Shown here piece by piece: positions 8,836-16,904 of a stretch of 39,026 nt of DNA; position 1 is the stretch's first letter; each line of letters opens with the position of its first letter. The translations under genes and the position numbers were made by a program. A model generated the notes under the pieces. The model did not search any database and was not told where the DNA came from. It saw only the letters and a program-made list of their open reading frames with translations. The DNA comes from Lachnospiraceae bacterium. GTDB taxonomy: Bacteria; Bacillota; Clostridia; Lachnospirales; Lachnospiraceae. The DNA lies in NCBI GenBank assembly GCA_028692975.1, contig JAQUWF010000021.1:1-39026 (forward strand), read 5' to 3'.

Positions 8836-9015
8836 GGGGGGACGCATCGTCTGGCCTCGCAGCCTTCTTTTCACAGCGCTACGTTCCCCTTCAACTAATC
8901 GCTAACTCCGACTAAGACACTCAGCGGGGCTTCGTGCCTAAGTCTGCGTAAGCGCTGGATTTTCAGGCTCACTGACGCTTTCTCTGTGAAAAGAAGGCTG
9001 CGAGGCCAGCCGATG
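8836..9015 (+). repeat. Long-hairpin element copy A
   Basis: The element opens with GGGGGGACG, 11 nt after the preceding stop codon. The outer arms 8851-8876 and 8984-9009 are exactly complementary over 26 bp and are extended by 8845-8849/9011-9015. Inside lies a second stem, about 8900-8916 with 8939-8955, with conserved A.A, T.C, C.T and A.A mismatches, followed by TGGATTT. Copies B (27272), C (19310) and D (27720, minus strand) share parts of the core or boundary. Such a hairpin could also stop transcription, but there is no T-run. The remainder of this 328-bp gap (9016-9152) holds two degenerate 35-bp direct repeats (GATGCTGGCGCATGG and GGTGCTGGCGCACGG). Confidence 0.8.
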
Positions 9016-9152
9016 CTGGCGCATGGCTGGAGGTGCGGAATAGAAAAACTGTAAGGGCAGCTGGTGCTGGCGCACGGCAGGGGAAGAAGGTTGTGAAAAA
9101 GACGAGTAAGTTAAAAGACGGATTTGGATGGAAAATCGGATAGGAGATGAAA

Positions 9153-11246
9153 ATGAGTATTAGAAAGTACGAAAATCAAATATATGCGGGTGTGCTGGGG
9201 AAGATGCTGGGGGTTTATCTGGGGCGGCCGGTGGAAGGCTGGAGTTATGAGAAGATCCGGGAGACTTTTGGGGACATTAAATATTATGTGCATGAGCAGG
9301 TGGGCGTGCCGCTTATTGTGGCAGATGATGATATCTCCGGCACTTTTGGATTCTTCCGTGGTATCGAAGATCATGGATATGACAAGAATCTTCCGGCCAA
9401 GGCTTTTGGGGATACCTGGCTGAATTATATTATTGAAAACCGCACCATCCTCTGGTGGGGTGGGCTGGGAAGATCTACGGAGCATACGGCTTTTTTGAAT
9501 CTGAAAAATGGCATTCCGGCTCCACGGAGCGGCTCTATTGCTCAGAATGGTAAGACGCTGGCGGAGCAGATTGGCGCACAGATATTCATCGATGCCATCG
9601 CCATGGCGTGTCCCAATAATCCGGATCTGGCGGTGGAGCTGGTGCGCAAGGCGGCCAGTGTCAGCCATGATGGGATAGCCCTGGAGGCAGCGTGTCATCT
9701 GGCGGCACTGGAGGCTATGGCCTTCGAAGAAAAAGATCTTGATGTGCTGCTGGACCGGGCGGCCGCTTATGTACATGACCAACAGCTGCTGGATATTATC
9801 GCAGATGTGCGGGATATCTGCAGCCGGGAAAAAGACTGGCGGAAGGTGCGGGAGTATCTGGAGCCTAAGTATGGCTATCATGTATTTGTGGGCTGTTGCC
9901 ATATGGTGCCAAACCATGCCATGGTCCTTGCTTCTATATTATTGGGCGGGGATGATTTCCAGAAATCCATCAGCATCGCATCCTCGGCGGCATGGGATAC
10001 AGACTGCAATGCGGGCAATGTAGGCGCATTTAACGGTATCCGCCTGGGTATAGACGGCATCAATGCAGGAGCGGATTTCCGAACACCAGTGGCAGACCTT
10101 ATGTATGTGGTGACGGCGGACGGCGGTTCTGTGGTGACGGATGCAGTTATTGAAAGCAAGCGGATCATTGAAACGGCGGCGAAAATGGCAGGGGAAGAGG
10201 CGGACATTTCCAAAGAACGCTACACTTTTGAGTTCCCGGGTTCGGTACAGGGCTTCCAGCCTTGTGCATACGACCATGGAGCCAGCGCTGACGTAAAGAT
10301 CAGCAACTGTAATGAGTGCATGGAGGAGAATGGACTGCTGGTAGAATGTGCCCATGTGGCGGACGGTGTTTCGGCTCATGTGGCGACTCAGACCTTTATT
10401 GATTTCTCAAAGATCGCCGTGAATTTCTCCACGGTAGCCTCACCTACGCTATATTCCAGCCAGAAGGTGATCACCAGGGCGAAAGCATTGGATGCGGGCA
10501 ACGTATGGATCCGTCCTTATATTTTATATTATGATATTGAGAATGAGACGCAGATCATGTACGGCACATTCACGAAAATAGGCAGGGATGAGACTGCCAT
10601 TGAGTGGGAAGTGCCGGATACAAAAGGTATGTCTATCTTCAAACTGGGTTATGAGATAGCCAGTGAGAAACGGTTCGATGGCCGGGTCGTGATTACTTCC
10701 ATCGACTGGAAAGGCGCACCCAAGCTGTTTGCCCAGCGGGGTATGCTCATGACCTCTATCTGGAATACTAATCCCTTGTGGCTGGCCGGGTTTGCCAGCT
10801 CGGCGGCACAGTTTGCGGCAGACTTTAACCAGACCTACTGCGTATCTCATATCGACGAAGATGGATTAGTGACCATAGGGACAAGAGAATGGGACAACTA
10901 CAGCGTTGCCACAAAGGCGTACTTCAGTCTTCATGAGTCAGGTGGTCTTGTAATACGCAGCCGCGGCCATAAACGGTATTACGGTGCGGCATTGAATGAA
11001 TATAAATACGCGACACTGTATGTGCAGAAGGATGATAAACGCACCATTCTTGGCGAAGTGCCTTATGCATATGTGGAGGATCAGCCATATGAATTGAAAC
11101 TGAAGGCGGAGGGGAATGCATTGGAATTTTCCGTAAATGGACAGGTAATCCTGAAGGCGGAGGATGATACTTATGCTTCGGGTGGTGCCGGATTCCTTAT
11201 CTCGAAAGGAACCATGACCTGCGACAGTTTCATTGTGGAAGGGTAA
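9153..11246 (+). CDS. ADP-ribosylglycohydrolase-fold enzyme with C-terminal beta-rich region (paralogue 2)
   Basis: This 697-residue paralogue of the preceding enzyme has the same architecture: GVLGKMLGVYLGRPVEGW, metal motif DDDISGTFGFFR, STEHTAFLNLKNG, VSHDGIALEAACHLAALEAMAFEE and AWDTDCNAGNVG (D282, D284, the same positions). A beta-rich C-terminal half follows (SIDWKGAPKLF, NYSVATKAYFSLHESGGLVI, LEFSVNGQVILKAEDDTY). Both metal sites are intact, so both copies should be active, perhaps on different linkages or anomers. ATG 9153 is preferred over ATG 9147 because AGGAG (9142-9146) is then 6 nt away. Copy A of the hairpin family lies between the paralogues and may uncouple their expression. 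Confidence 0.86.
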   Translation: MSIRKYENQIYAGVLGKMLGVYLGRPVEGWSYEKIRETFGDIKYYVHEQVGVPLIVADDDISGTFGFFRGIEDHGYDKNLPAKAFGDTWLNYIIENRTILWWGGLGRSTEHTAFLNLKNGIPAPRSGSIAQNGKTLAEQIGAQIFIDAIAMACPNNPDLAVELVRKAASVSHDGIALEAACHLAALEAMAFEEKDLDVLLDRAAAYVHDQQLLDIIADVRDICSREKDWRKVREYLEPKYGYHVFVGCCHMVPNHAMVLASILLGGDDFQKSISIASSAAWDTDCNAGNVGAFNGIRLGIDGINAGADFRTPVADLMYVVTADGGSVVTDAVIESKRIIETAAKMAGEEADISKERYTFEFPGSVQGFQPCAYDHGASADVKISNCNECMEENGLLVECAHVADGVSAHVATQTFIDFSKIAVNFSTVASPTLYSSQKVITRAKALDAGNVWIRPYILYYDIENETQIMYGTFTKIGRDETAIEWEVPDTKGMSIFKLGYEIASEKRFDGRVVITSIDWKGAPKLFAQRGMLMTSIWNTNPLWLAGFASSAAQFAADFNQTYCVSHIDEDGLVTIGTREWDNYSVATKAYFSLHESGGLVIRSRGHKRYYGAALNEYKYATLYVQKDDKRTILGEVPYAYVEDQPYELKLKAEGNALEFSVNGQVILKAEDDTYASGGAGFLISKGTMTCDSFIVEG

Positions 11247-11256
11247 TTATTCAGCA

Positions 11257-11375
11257 GGTCTGCGCAGTTACTGCGCTGACCGTAAGAAAATGATTCAGGA
11301 GTGAGAAAATCCCATCACCGCAGGCGATTTTCATGGATTTTCGAATCGTAACTGGTCAGGTACTGAACAGTTACG
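11257..11375 (+). promoter_or_regulatory. Intergenic hairpins before the PfkB-like gene
   Basis: GCGCAG-TTA-CTGCGC (11262-11276) is extended by GGTC/GACC, and CGTAACTG (11347-11354) pairs with CAGTTACG (11368-11375). Neither has a T-run, so processing or stabilising roles are likelier than termination. No promoter is obvious. Confidence 0.5.
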
Positions 11376-11410
11376 TAGAAGGCATAAATGTACAAGAGTA
11401 GGAGGCAGAC

Positions 11411-12313
11411 ATGAAGTATGTGATAGCTTCAACGGCAGTGACCGATGAGATACGTTTCGCGGATGGAAAGCATGTGGAGAAGGTGGCCGGCGGTGCCGGG
11501 ATATATGCATTGTGCGGAGTAAAGCTGTGGGACGATGATGTGACACTGGCTACCGGTGTGGGCGAGGATTACGGAGCAATCTATGGAGAATGGTATGAGA
11601 AAAACGGCTTGTCTATGGCGGGTTTGATTCCGAAGGATGCGAAGACACCGCATACGGTAATACAGTATTTTGCCGATGGGGAGCGGGAGGAGATGCCGCT
11701 CTATGGTGCAGATCATTATAAGAAGGTGGAGATTACACCGGAGGAGCTGTGGCCGTATTTTGACAAATCGACAGGCATCTATATATTCAAGAACAGCAAT
11801 AAGGAATTCTGGGATAAGGTGCTGGATATGAAAAAGGAATCCACGGCGAAGGTTATGTGGGAGATCGCCAATGACGCCACCTATTATGAGAATTTGTCTG
11901 AGGTGAAGCGCATTGCCCGGCGGATGGATATTCTGTCCATCAATCTGACGGAGGCGAAGAGCCTGCTCGGTATGGAAGAGACGGATGCTATTGTGGCGGC
12001 CTTTCAGACATGGCAAACACCCCTGGTATTTCTGCGGAGAGGGTCGAAAGGCTCTATCATGATCACCGCAGAGCAGGTGGTAGAAGTACCTTCGGAGCAG
12101 GGTGTTCATGTAGTTGACCCCACCGGAGGCGGCAACAGTTCTTCCGGGGCAGTTCTGTGCGGCTACTGCGAAGGCCGGGATCTGGCCACATGTGCCCGCA
12201 TGGGGAATCTGTCGGCGGTCATGTGTCTGGGACAGTATGGTGTACCGGAGGTTATTGACCGTCAAATGCAGACAAAAGCGAGAGAGAAATTACAGGAGGA
12301 AACCACATGTTAA
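11411..12313 (+). CDS. PfkB/ribokinase-family protein with altered active-site motif
   Basis: This 300-residue ribokinase-fold protein has the N-terminal glycine-rich motif VEKVAGGAGIYALCGVKLW with GVGEDYG, and the C-terminal motif VVDPTGGGNSSSGAVLCGY. In typical PfkB kinases this reads DTTGAGD, with the Asp acting as catalytic base; here that position is N242 (GGGN). Kinase activity may therefore be reduced, altered or lost, or the family may use another residue. In context it would phosphorylate a ribosyl sugar or nucleoside, or bind it without turnover. The start ATG 11411 follows AGGAGG. The stop overlaps the next start by 7 nt (ACATGTTAA), indicating translational coupling. Confidence 0.8.
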   Translation: MKYVIASTAVTDEIRFADGKHVEKVAGGAGIYALCGVKLWDDDVTLATGVGEDYGAIYGEWYEKNGLSMAGLIPKDAKTPHTVIQYFADGEREEMPLYGADHYKKVEITPEELWPYFDKSTGIYIFKNSNKEFWDKVLDMKKESTAKVMWEIANDATYYENLSEVKRIARRMDILSINLTEAKSLLGMEETDAIVAAFQTWQTPLVFLRRGSKGSIMITAEQVVEVPSEQGVHVVDPTGGGNSSSGAVLCGYCEGRDLATCARMGNLSAVMCLGQYGVPEVIDRQMQTKAREKLQEETTC

Positions 12314-13218
12314 GTGACAGAATAAGAGAAAAACCTTCCATCAAACGCATGCAGGAGCAATATGAATACTATAAAAATGTGCCGGAAAAGGGCCTTGTCA
12401 TCAAGGGCAGACCGGCGCTGACCCAGATCGATCACACAAAAGTGGGAGATTTCGTACTGATTACCGTGCGGGACCCCCTGTGTGCCTATGATGAGGATCC
12501 GGCGAAGAAGATCGCGGATCGTCTGGAGGATGCAGAACTTATCGGGAATTCCGGGATGTTCACCACCTACAGCGGGACTTACAAAGGTGCCAGGATCACC
12601 GTGGTAAGCGGCGGCAGTGGTTCACCGGAGATGGAATTGATTCTCTATGATTTTATGGAGTACACCGATGCGGGGACGTTCCTGCGGGTGGGCGGCTCAG
12701 GAGGCATGGGAGATGAGGTGCATCCGGGGGATGTGGTCATCGCCAGCGGCGTGGTCCGGGAAGAGGGCATGACCAAGGCGTATATCCCGGCGCAATATCC
12801 GGCAGCGTCCCATTACGAGGTGATCAATGCCATGGTGCAGGCGGCGGAGGAACAAAAGGCCCCCTACCATGTGGGCGTGACATTATCTGTGGACAGTGAT
12901 TTCCTGGGTGGCGGCAGACCCAGCGTGGGCGGTTATATGCAGCCTTGGAATATTGAAATCGCCGGGATCTATAACCGGGCGGGTATCCTAAACGGTGACC
13001 GGGAATCCGCATCTATCGTTACGCTATCTGCACTGTTTGGGCGAAGAGGTGGATCTATCTGTTCCGTTGCGGATAACCTCTGCACCGGAGAAACCTTCCA
13101 GGCAGGCGGTGGACACAATCATGCCATGGATATCGCCCTGGAGGGCTGTGCTATCTTAAATCAGATGGATGAGCAAAAGAAAGCAGCCGGAAAAGCACAC
13201 TGGTTTCCGGGAATCTAA
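12307..13218 (+). CDS. Nucleoside phosphorylase (PNP/UDP family)
   Basis: This 303-residue cytosolic enzyme is of the trimeric/hexameric nucleoside phosphorylase fold: VITVRDPL, phosphate-site region ITVVSGGSGSPEMELILYDF, FLRVGGSGGMGDEVHPGDVVIASGVVREEGMTKAYIP and AAYHV-type core strands. It is longer than DeoD and uridine phosphorylases and has an N-terminal extension (SIKRMQEQYEYYKNVPEKG). It would release a base by phosphorolysis and yield ribose 1-phosphate. The C-terminal helix carries AGGGHNHAMDIALEGCAIL in place of the EMESAALY motif of DeoD, so its base specificity is uncertain. Its start overlaps the PfkB-like gene. Confidence 0.85.
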   Translation: MLSDRIREKPSIKRMQEQYEYYKNVPEKGLVIKGRPALTQIDHTKVGDFVLITVRDPLCAYDEDPAKKIADRLEDAELIGNSGMFTTYSGTYKGARITVVSGGSGSPEMELILYDFMEYTDAGTFLRVGGSGGMGDEVHPGDVVIASGVVREEGMTKAYIPAQYPAASHYEVINAMVQAAEEQKAPYHVGVTLSVDSDFLGGGRPSVGGYMQPWNIEIAGIYNRAGILNGDRESASIVTLSALFGRRGGSICSVADNLCTGETFQAGGGHNHAMDIALEGCAILNQMDEQKKAAGKAHWFPGI

Positions 13219-13239
13219 TCTAACATATGGGAGAATATT

Positions 13240-14376
13240 ATGAGTAAATACGACAATCCAATGAGCAGACAGGTATTTAGTCTGCCAGAATTAATCAGAC
13301 AGCAATACGAGGATCTGGAACCAAAGACCCGGACGGTGCTTTCTTTTCAGGAAATCTACAATATCCAGCGCATCGTTTTGACGGGCTGTGGGGATTCTTA
13401 TGCGGCAGGGATGGCCACGAAGCACGCGTTCGAGATGCTGACGGGGATCCCCACCGAGGTAGTACCAGCTATAGAACTGAGCCGCTTCTATTGTGAGAAG
13501 CATCTGGGTATCGACTGCCTCAATCCGCTGGTCATTGCTGTGAGCAACTCCGGCAGCGTGGCGCGTATTTCAGAGGCGGTACAGAGGGCAAGGCTCCATG
13601 GGTGTTTTGTTCTGGGTGTGACGGGGAATGAGACATCTCCATTGGGGGTCAATTCAGACAAGATTCTGAAATTGGACATTCCATCTTTTGAGGGTGCGCC
13701 GGGGACGCGCAGCTATGAGGTGAGCGTTATGGCACTGCTGCTCCTGGCCATTCGCTTCGGTGAGGTACGCCACCAGTATCCTATGGATGAGGCCATGGAC
13801 ATGCGCTTTGATATCCGTGACCAGGGTGATCTTCTGGAAAAGATGCTGCCGGATATGGCTGCCCTTTGTGAGAAAACAGCGGAAGCGTGGAAGGATTTCC
13901 CCTGCTATGATTTTGTGGGATCGGGATTTGATTATGCCACAGCTTGGTACGGTCAGGCAAAAATATTGGAAGCGACGGGCAGATTCGCCATGCACATTAA
14001 CACGGAAGAATGGTTCCATCTGAATTTCTTCGCCCGGGATGCAAAACATATGGGTACGGTGGTGGTCGGCAATACCACAAGCCCTGGATTTAGCCGGACC
14101 AAGGAAATGGTGCATTATGCCAATGAACTGGGCAGACCCATGGTGGTCATCACGGACGGTGCGGAGAAAGATTTCGGGGAGAAAACCACATATATCCGCG
14201 TTCCGTCACCGAAATATCCGGTGTCCATGCCACTGACACATTTTGCACCGGTAGCGCTTCTGGCAAGTTATATTGCGGAGCTGATCGGTGAGAAATACGG
14301 AAGAGGCTGTGAGGGCGACTGGGCATTCGCCGACGGCGGTGCAGGCGTGACAAACAGTGAGATCATCGTAAAATAA
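13240..14376 (+). CDS. Double SIS-domain sugar isomerase/deaminase-like protein
   Basis: This 378-residue protein has two SIS domains as in the isomerase half of GlmS and in AgaS/FrlB proteins. The first contains IVLTGCGDSYAAGMATKHAFE and VIAVSNSGSVARISEAVQRAR (about residues 46-120). The second contains FVGSGFDYATAWYGQAKILEATG and the NTEEWFHLNFF segment carrying the likely catalytic Glu. FrlB-type enzymes deglycate phosphorylated Amadori sugars, which fits a pathway for glycated or ribosylated amines, but this is inference. ATG 13240 has only a weak GGGAG upstream. It lies 21 nt after the phosphorylase gene. Confidence 0.85.
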   Translation: MSKYDNPMSRQVFSLPELIRQQYEDLEPKTRTVLSFQEIYNIQRIVLTGCGDSYAAGMATKHAFEMLTGIPTEVVPAIELSRFYCEKHLGIDCLNPLVIAVSNSGSVARISEAVQRARLHGCFVLGVTGNETSPLGVNSDKILKLDIPSFEGAPGTRSYEVSVMALLLLAIRFGEVRHQYPMDEAMDMRFDIRDQGDLLEKMLPDMAALCEKTAEAWKDFPCYDFVGSGFDYATAWYGQAKILEATGRFAMHINTEEWFHLNFFARDAKHMGTVVVGNTTSPGFSRTKEMVHYANELGRPMVVITDGAEKDFGEKTTYIRVPSPKYPVSMPLTHFAPVALLASYIAELIGEKYGRGCEGDWAFADGGAGVTNSEIIVK

Positions 14377-14387
14377 AGGAGAATCCA

Positions 14388-14792
14388 ATGTTAGCGAATT
14401 TTAAGATTAATACAAAATATAACGATGTGTACGACATTGCCGAGCAGGTGAAAAAGGTGGTGGAGGAAAGCGGTGTACAGGAGGGGACCTGCCTGGTGTA
14501 CAATCCGCATTCCACAGCGGGGCTGGCCGTGTATTCTCCCTGGGATCCGGCTGGTTTTGTGGATCTGGATGAGGAGATCAGAAGGCTTATTCCCACGAAA
14601 GTGGACTTCAGGCATCAGCACGATACGCCACAGGATGCGGCAGGTCATGTGAAATCTGCACTCCTTGGTATTTCGGGGAATTTCATTATTCATGAAGGGA
14701 AATTATTGATCGGCGGCTCTCAGGCTATTTATTTCCTGGAGTTTGACGGGCCGAGAAAACGTGAGTTTTATGTGAAGATACAGGCGGACTGA
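14388..14792 (+). CDS. yjbQ: YjbQ-family (UPF0047) protein
   Basis: This compact 134-residue protein of the YjbQ/UPF0047 family has HSTAGLAVYSPWDPAGFVDLDEEI near residue 45 and the His-rich FRHQHDTPQDAAGHVKSALLG, continuing into GKLLIGGSQAIYFLEFDGPR. E. coli YjbQ shows weak thiamin phosphate synthase activity in vitro, but its true role is unknown. Its place inside this operon, 11 nt after the SIS gene and behind AAAGGAG, makes a role in the same ribosyl pathway likely. Confidence 0.9.
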   Translation: MLANFKINTKYNDVYDIAEQVKKVVEESGVQEGTCLVYNPHSTAGLAVYSPWDPAGFVDLDEEIRRLIPTKVDFRHQHDTPQDAAGHVKSALLGISGNFIIHEGKLLIGGSQAIYFLEFDGPRKREFYVKIQAD

Positions 14793-14831
14793 TACCGATG
14801 CGAGAGCGCATATGGAAAGGACAGGTGTAAT

Positions 14832-15779
14832 ATGAAGAAGATTATTTTAGATTGTGATCCGGGTATGGACGATTCCATGGCTATTGTTATGGCGGTGAAA
14901 TCTCCGGATCTGAAGCTTATGGCAGTGACTACCGTAAACGGAAATTATCCTATTGAGGTGACCTGTGTCAATGCAAGAAAGACGCTGGAACTTCTGGGCC
15001 GCGCGGATATTCCCGTAGGTAAGGGCCTTGGCAAGCCGCTGGTGCGTGATGTGCCGAAGGATCCGTTTACCCATGGAAGAGACGGCCAGGCGGAGAATTT
15101 TCTGCCAGATCCGATTATGCCACTGGACAAAAAAGATGCAGTGGATTTGATTATTGATATCGTGAAAGCGAATCCTGGCGAGGTGACACTGGTATCCACG
15201 GCACCTATGAGCAATATTGCCCTGGCGATGATAAAGGCTCCGGAGATCAAGGAGATGATACAGGAGATCGTTGCTATCTCAGGTGCGTTCGGCCTGAATA
15301 AATATGCATTTCTCAATGCTACCGGAGATACGCCACAGAGCGAGTGGAATGTGTATGTGGATCCGGAAGCGGCTGATATCGTGTATAATTCCGGCGTGAA
15401 GCTGACGGCTCTTGGGCTGGATGTAGCAACATATTTTGATGTGAATTTTAATGATGATGATCTGAAAAAACTGGAAGAAAGTCATAAGAAGGAAGCTGCT
15501 TTCCTGCTCCAGGCGATCCGTTTTACCAACGGCAGAGGGTTCGATGCATATTGTACCGTCATCGATTGTATGGCGGTGGCTTATGCTATCGATGCCAGTC
15601 TGGTGGAGACTATGGATGCCCATGTTGGCATCGAGACGAAGGATGGCCTGACCCTTGGAATGACGGTTATTGACCGCCGCCATCACCATGTGTGGGAGGA
15701 TCTTCCGGTGGTAAGCGTAGGATGCAGTGCGGATTGCGGACGGTTCCTGCAGCTTTTGATGGAACTGGTGCTGAAATAG
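14832..15779 (+). CDS. Inosine-uridine-preferring nucleoside hydrolase family protein
   Basis: This 315-residue cytosolic hydrolase has the N-terminal Ca-binding signature IILDCDPGMDDSMAI (the consensus is DxDxGxDD, with Asp clusters at residues 6-12) and a C-terminal DCMAVAYAIDASLVE segment holding the last metal Asp. The family cleaves N-ribosidic bonds of nucleosides to base and ribose. The sequence STAPMSNIALAMIK corresponds to the usual LGPLTNIA motif. A variant active site is possible because GHNLD-like segments are diverged (SGAFGLNKYAFLNATGDTPQSEWNVYVDPEAAD, here split into shorter recognisable parts SEWNVYVDPEAA). It follows the YjbQ gene by 39 nt with GGACAGGTG upstream. Confidence 0.9.
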   Translation: MKKIILDCDPGMDDSMAIVMAVKSPDLKLMAVTTVNGNYPIEVTCVNARKTLELLGRADIPVGKGLGKPLVRDVPKDPFTHGRDGQAENFLPDPIMPLDKKDAVDLIIDIVKANPGEVTLVSTAPMSNIALAMIKAPEIKEMIQEIVAISGAFGLNKYAFLNATGDTPQSEWNVYVDPEAADIVYNSGVKLTALGLDVATYFDVNFNDDDLKKLEESHKKEAAFLLQAIRFTNGRGFDAYCTVIDCMAVAYAIDASLVETMDAHVGIETKDGLTLGMTVIDRRHHHVWEDLPVVSVGCSADCGRFLQLLMELVLK

Positions 15780-15791
15780 GAGGAGAAGAAC

Positions 15792-16904
15792 ATGTACAGA
15801 TATCAACATGAGTTGGCGAAAAATGAGGCCATTTACATAGCGGGGCCAGAGTGCTTCTATACCTATGGGTATGATATGCTGGCGGCTATGCGTGTGCGGG
15901 CGGAGGCTTTGGGCTTTGGGGTGACCCTGCCGAACAATCATCCGCTGGATCTGGAAAATCCCGACTTGCAGAAGCGCGCGGATAGCATTTTCGCGGATCT
16001 GGAAACTATCATGAAGGAGACTACGGTGATTATTTCTGATCTGGAAGCGTATCGTGGAAGCGAACCAGACAGCGGGACGATCTATGAGATCGGCATGGCA
16101 TATGCCAAAGGTGCCCGCAGCTATGGATATACCAGAGACAAGCGCAGTATGGCTACGAAGAATCAGCAGTCTTACCTGAAGGATGGAAAGACATATGATG
16201 AGCGGGGTAATGTGATGCCTTATGCGAATCTGCCGTTTGCACCAACGATTATGGGTTCCACGAAGATCATCGAAGGGGATTTTGACGACTGCATCCATAT
16301 GCTGATGACGGATCTGGAGGAGGAGCAGAAAATGCGGGTGCTTGGCGCTCCTTATACACCGCGTATTCGGGAATGTGCACCGCGCACGTCGGATCGCCCG
16401 CTGGTTTATCTGGCAGGATTCGAGCGTTATGATGCCGATGGAGCGGAAGTGTTTGCAAAGATGAAGGAGCTGTGTGCGTCTTATGGACTGGATGCGGTTT
16501 CACCTCTGGACTGGGCCCATGGCGTGGAGGAAATCAAGACGGACAATCCTTACGTATGGGCGGCTAATGTATTCGATAATTATCAGCAGCATGTAAGGGA
16601 TTGTGATGTGGTTCTGGCGAATCTCAATGATTACCGGGGCTATGAGGTCAACAATGACGTAGGCTTTGAGTGTGGTATGGGCTTCCAGCTGGGCAAGAAA
16701 CTGTATGGTTATATGGATAATACAGACATCCTGCTGAACCGTATCCCGCATCTGGGGGAGGCAGAGGAGTACCGGGATCAGAGTGGAAACAATGTGGAGA
16801 ATTTTGATTATCCGGCGAACCTTATGTTCGGCTGTTCCATGAAGATCTATGGCGGAAAGTTTGAGGAGATCATCACAAAGGTTGCGGCGGATCTGGAGAA
16901 ATAA
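15792..16904 (+). CDS. Tandem nucleoside 2-deoxyribosyltransferase-like protein
   Basis: These 370 residues contain two copies of the nucleoside deoxyribosyltransferase fold. The first (about 10-170) has AIYIAGPECFYTYGYD and SEPDSGTIYEIGMAYAKG. The second (about 200-365) has PLVYLAGFERYDADG and NLNDYRGYEVNNDVGFECGMGFQLG. Each has the YIAGP-type loop and the GT-E-GMA helix. Known enzymes are single-domain and exchange or hydrolyse N-deoxyribosyl bonds of nucleosides or nucleotides through a Glu nucleophile. E of EIGMAYAKG and E of FECGMGFQ are candidates. It is the last gene of the catabolic run, 12 nt after the nucleoside hydrolase behind AGGAGGAG. Confidence 0.85.
   Translation: MYRYQHELAKNEAIYIAGPECFYTYGYDMLAAMRVRAEALGFGVTLPNNHPLDLENPDLQKRADSIFADLETIMKETTVIISDLEAYRGSEPDSGTIYEIGMAYAKGARSYGYTRDKRSMATKNQQSYLKDGKTYDERGNVMPYANLPFAPTIMGSTKIIEGDFDDCIHMLMTDLEEEQKMRVLGAPYTPRIRECAPRTSDRPLVYLAGFERYDADGAEVFAKMKELCASYGLDAVSPLDWAHGVEEIKTDNPYVWAANVFDNYQQHVRDCDVVLANLNDYRGYEVNNDVGFECGMGFQLGKKLYGYMDNTDILLNRIPHLGEAEEYRDQSGNNVENFDYPANLMFGCSMKIYGGKFEEIITKVAADLEK

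Noticed and set aside
8836-9015. Simple intrinsic terminators as the explanation for the long hairpins
   Set aside because: The stems are far longer than terminators, lack T-runs, and share a conserved internal mismatch pattern and flanking motifs.
15279-16298. 339-residue minus-strand open frame
   Set aside because: It is antisense to the nucleoside hydrolase and deoxyribosyltransferase genes, which have clear family motifs; no ribosome site was seen.
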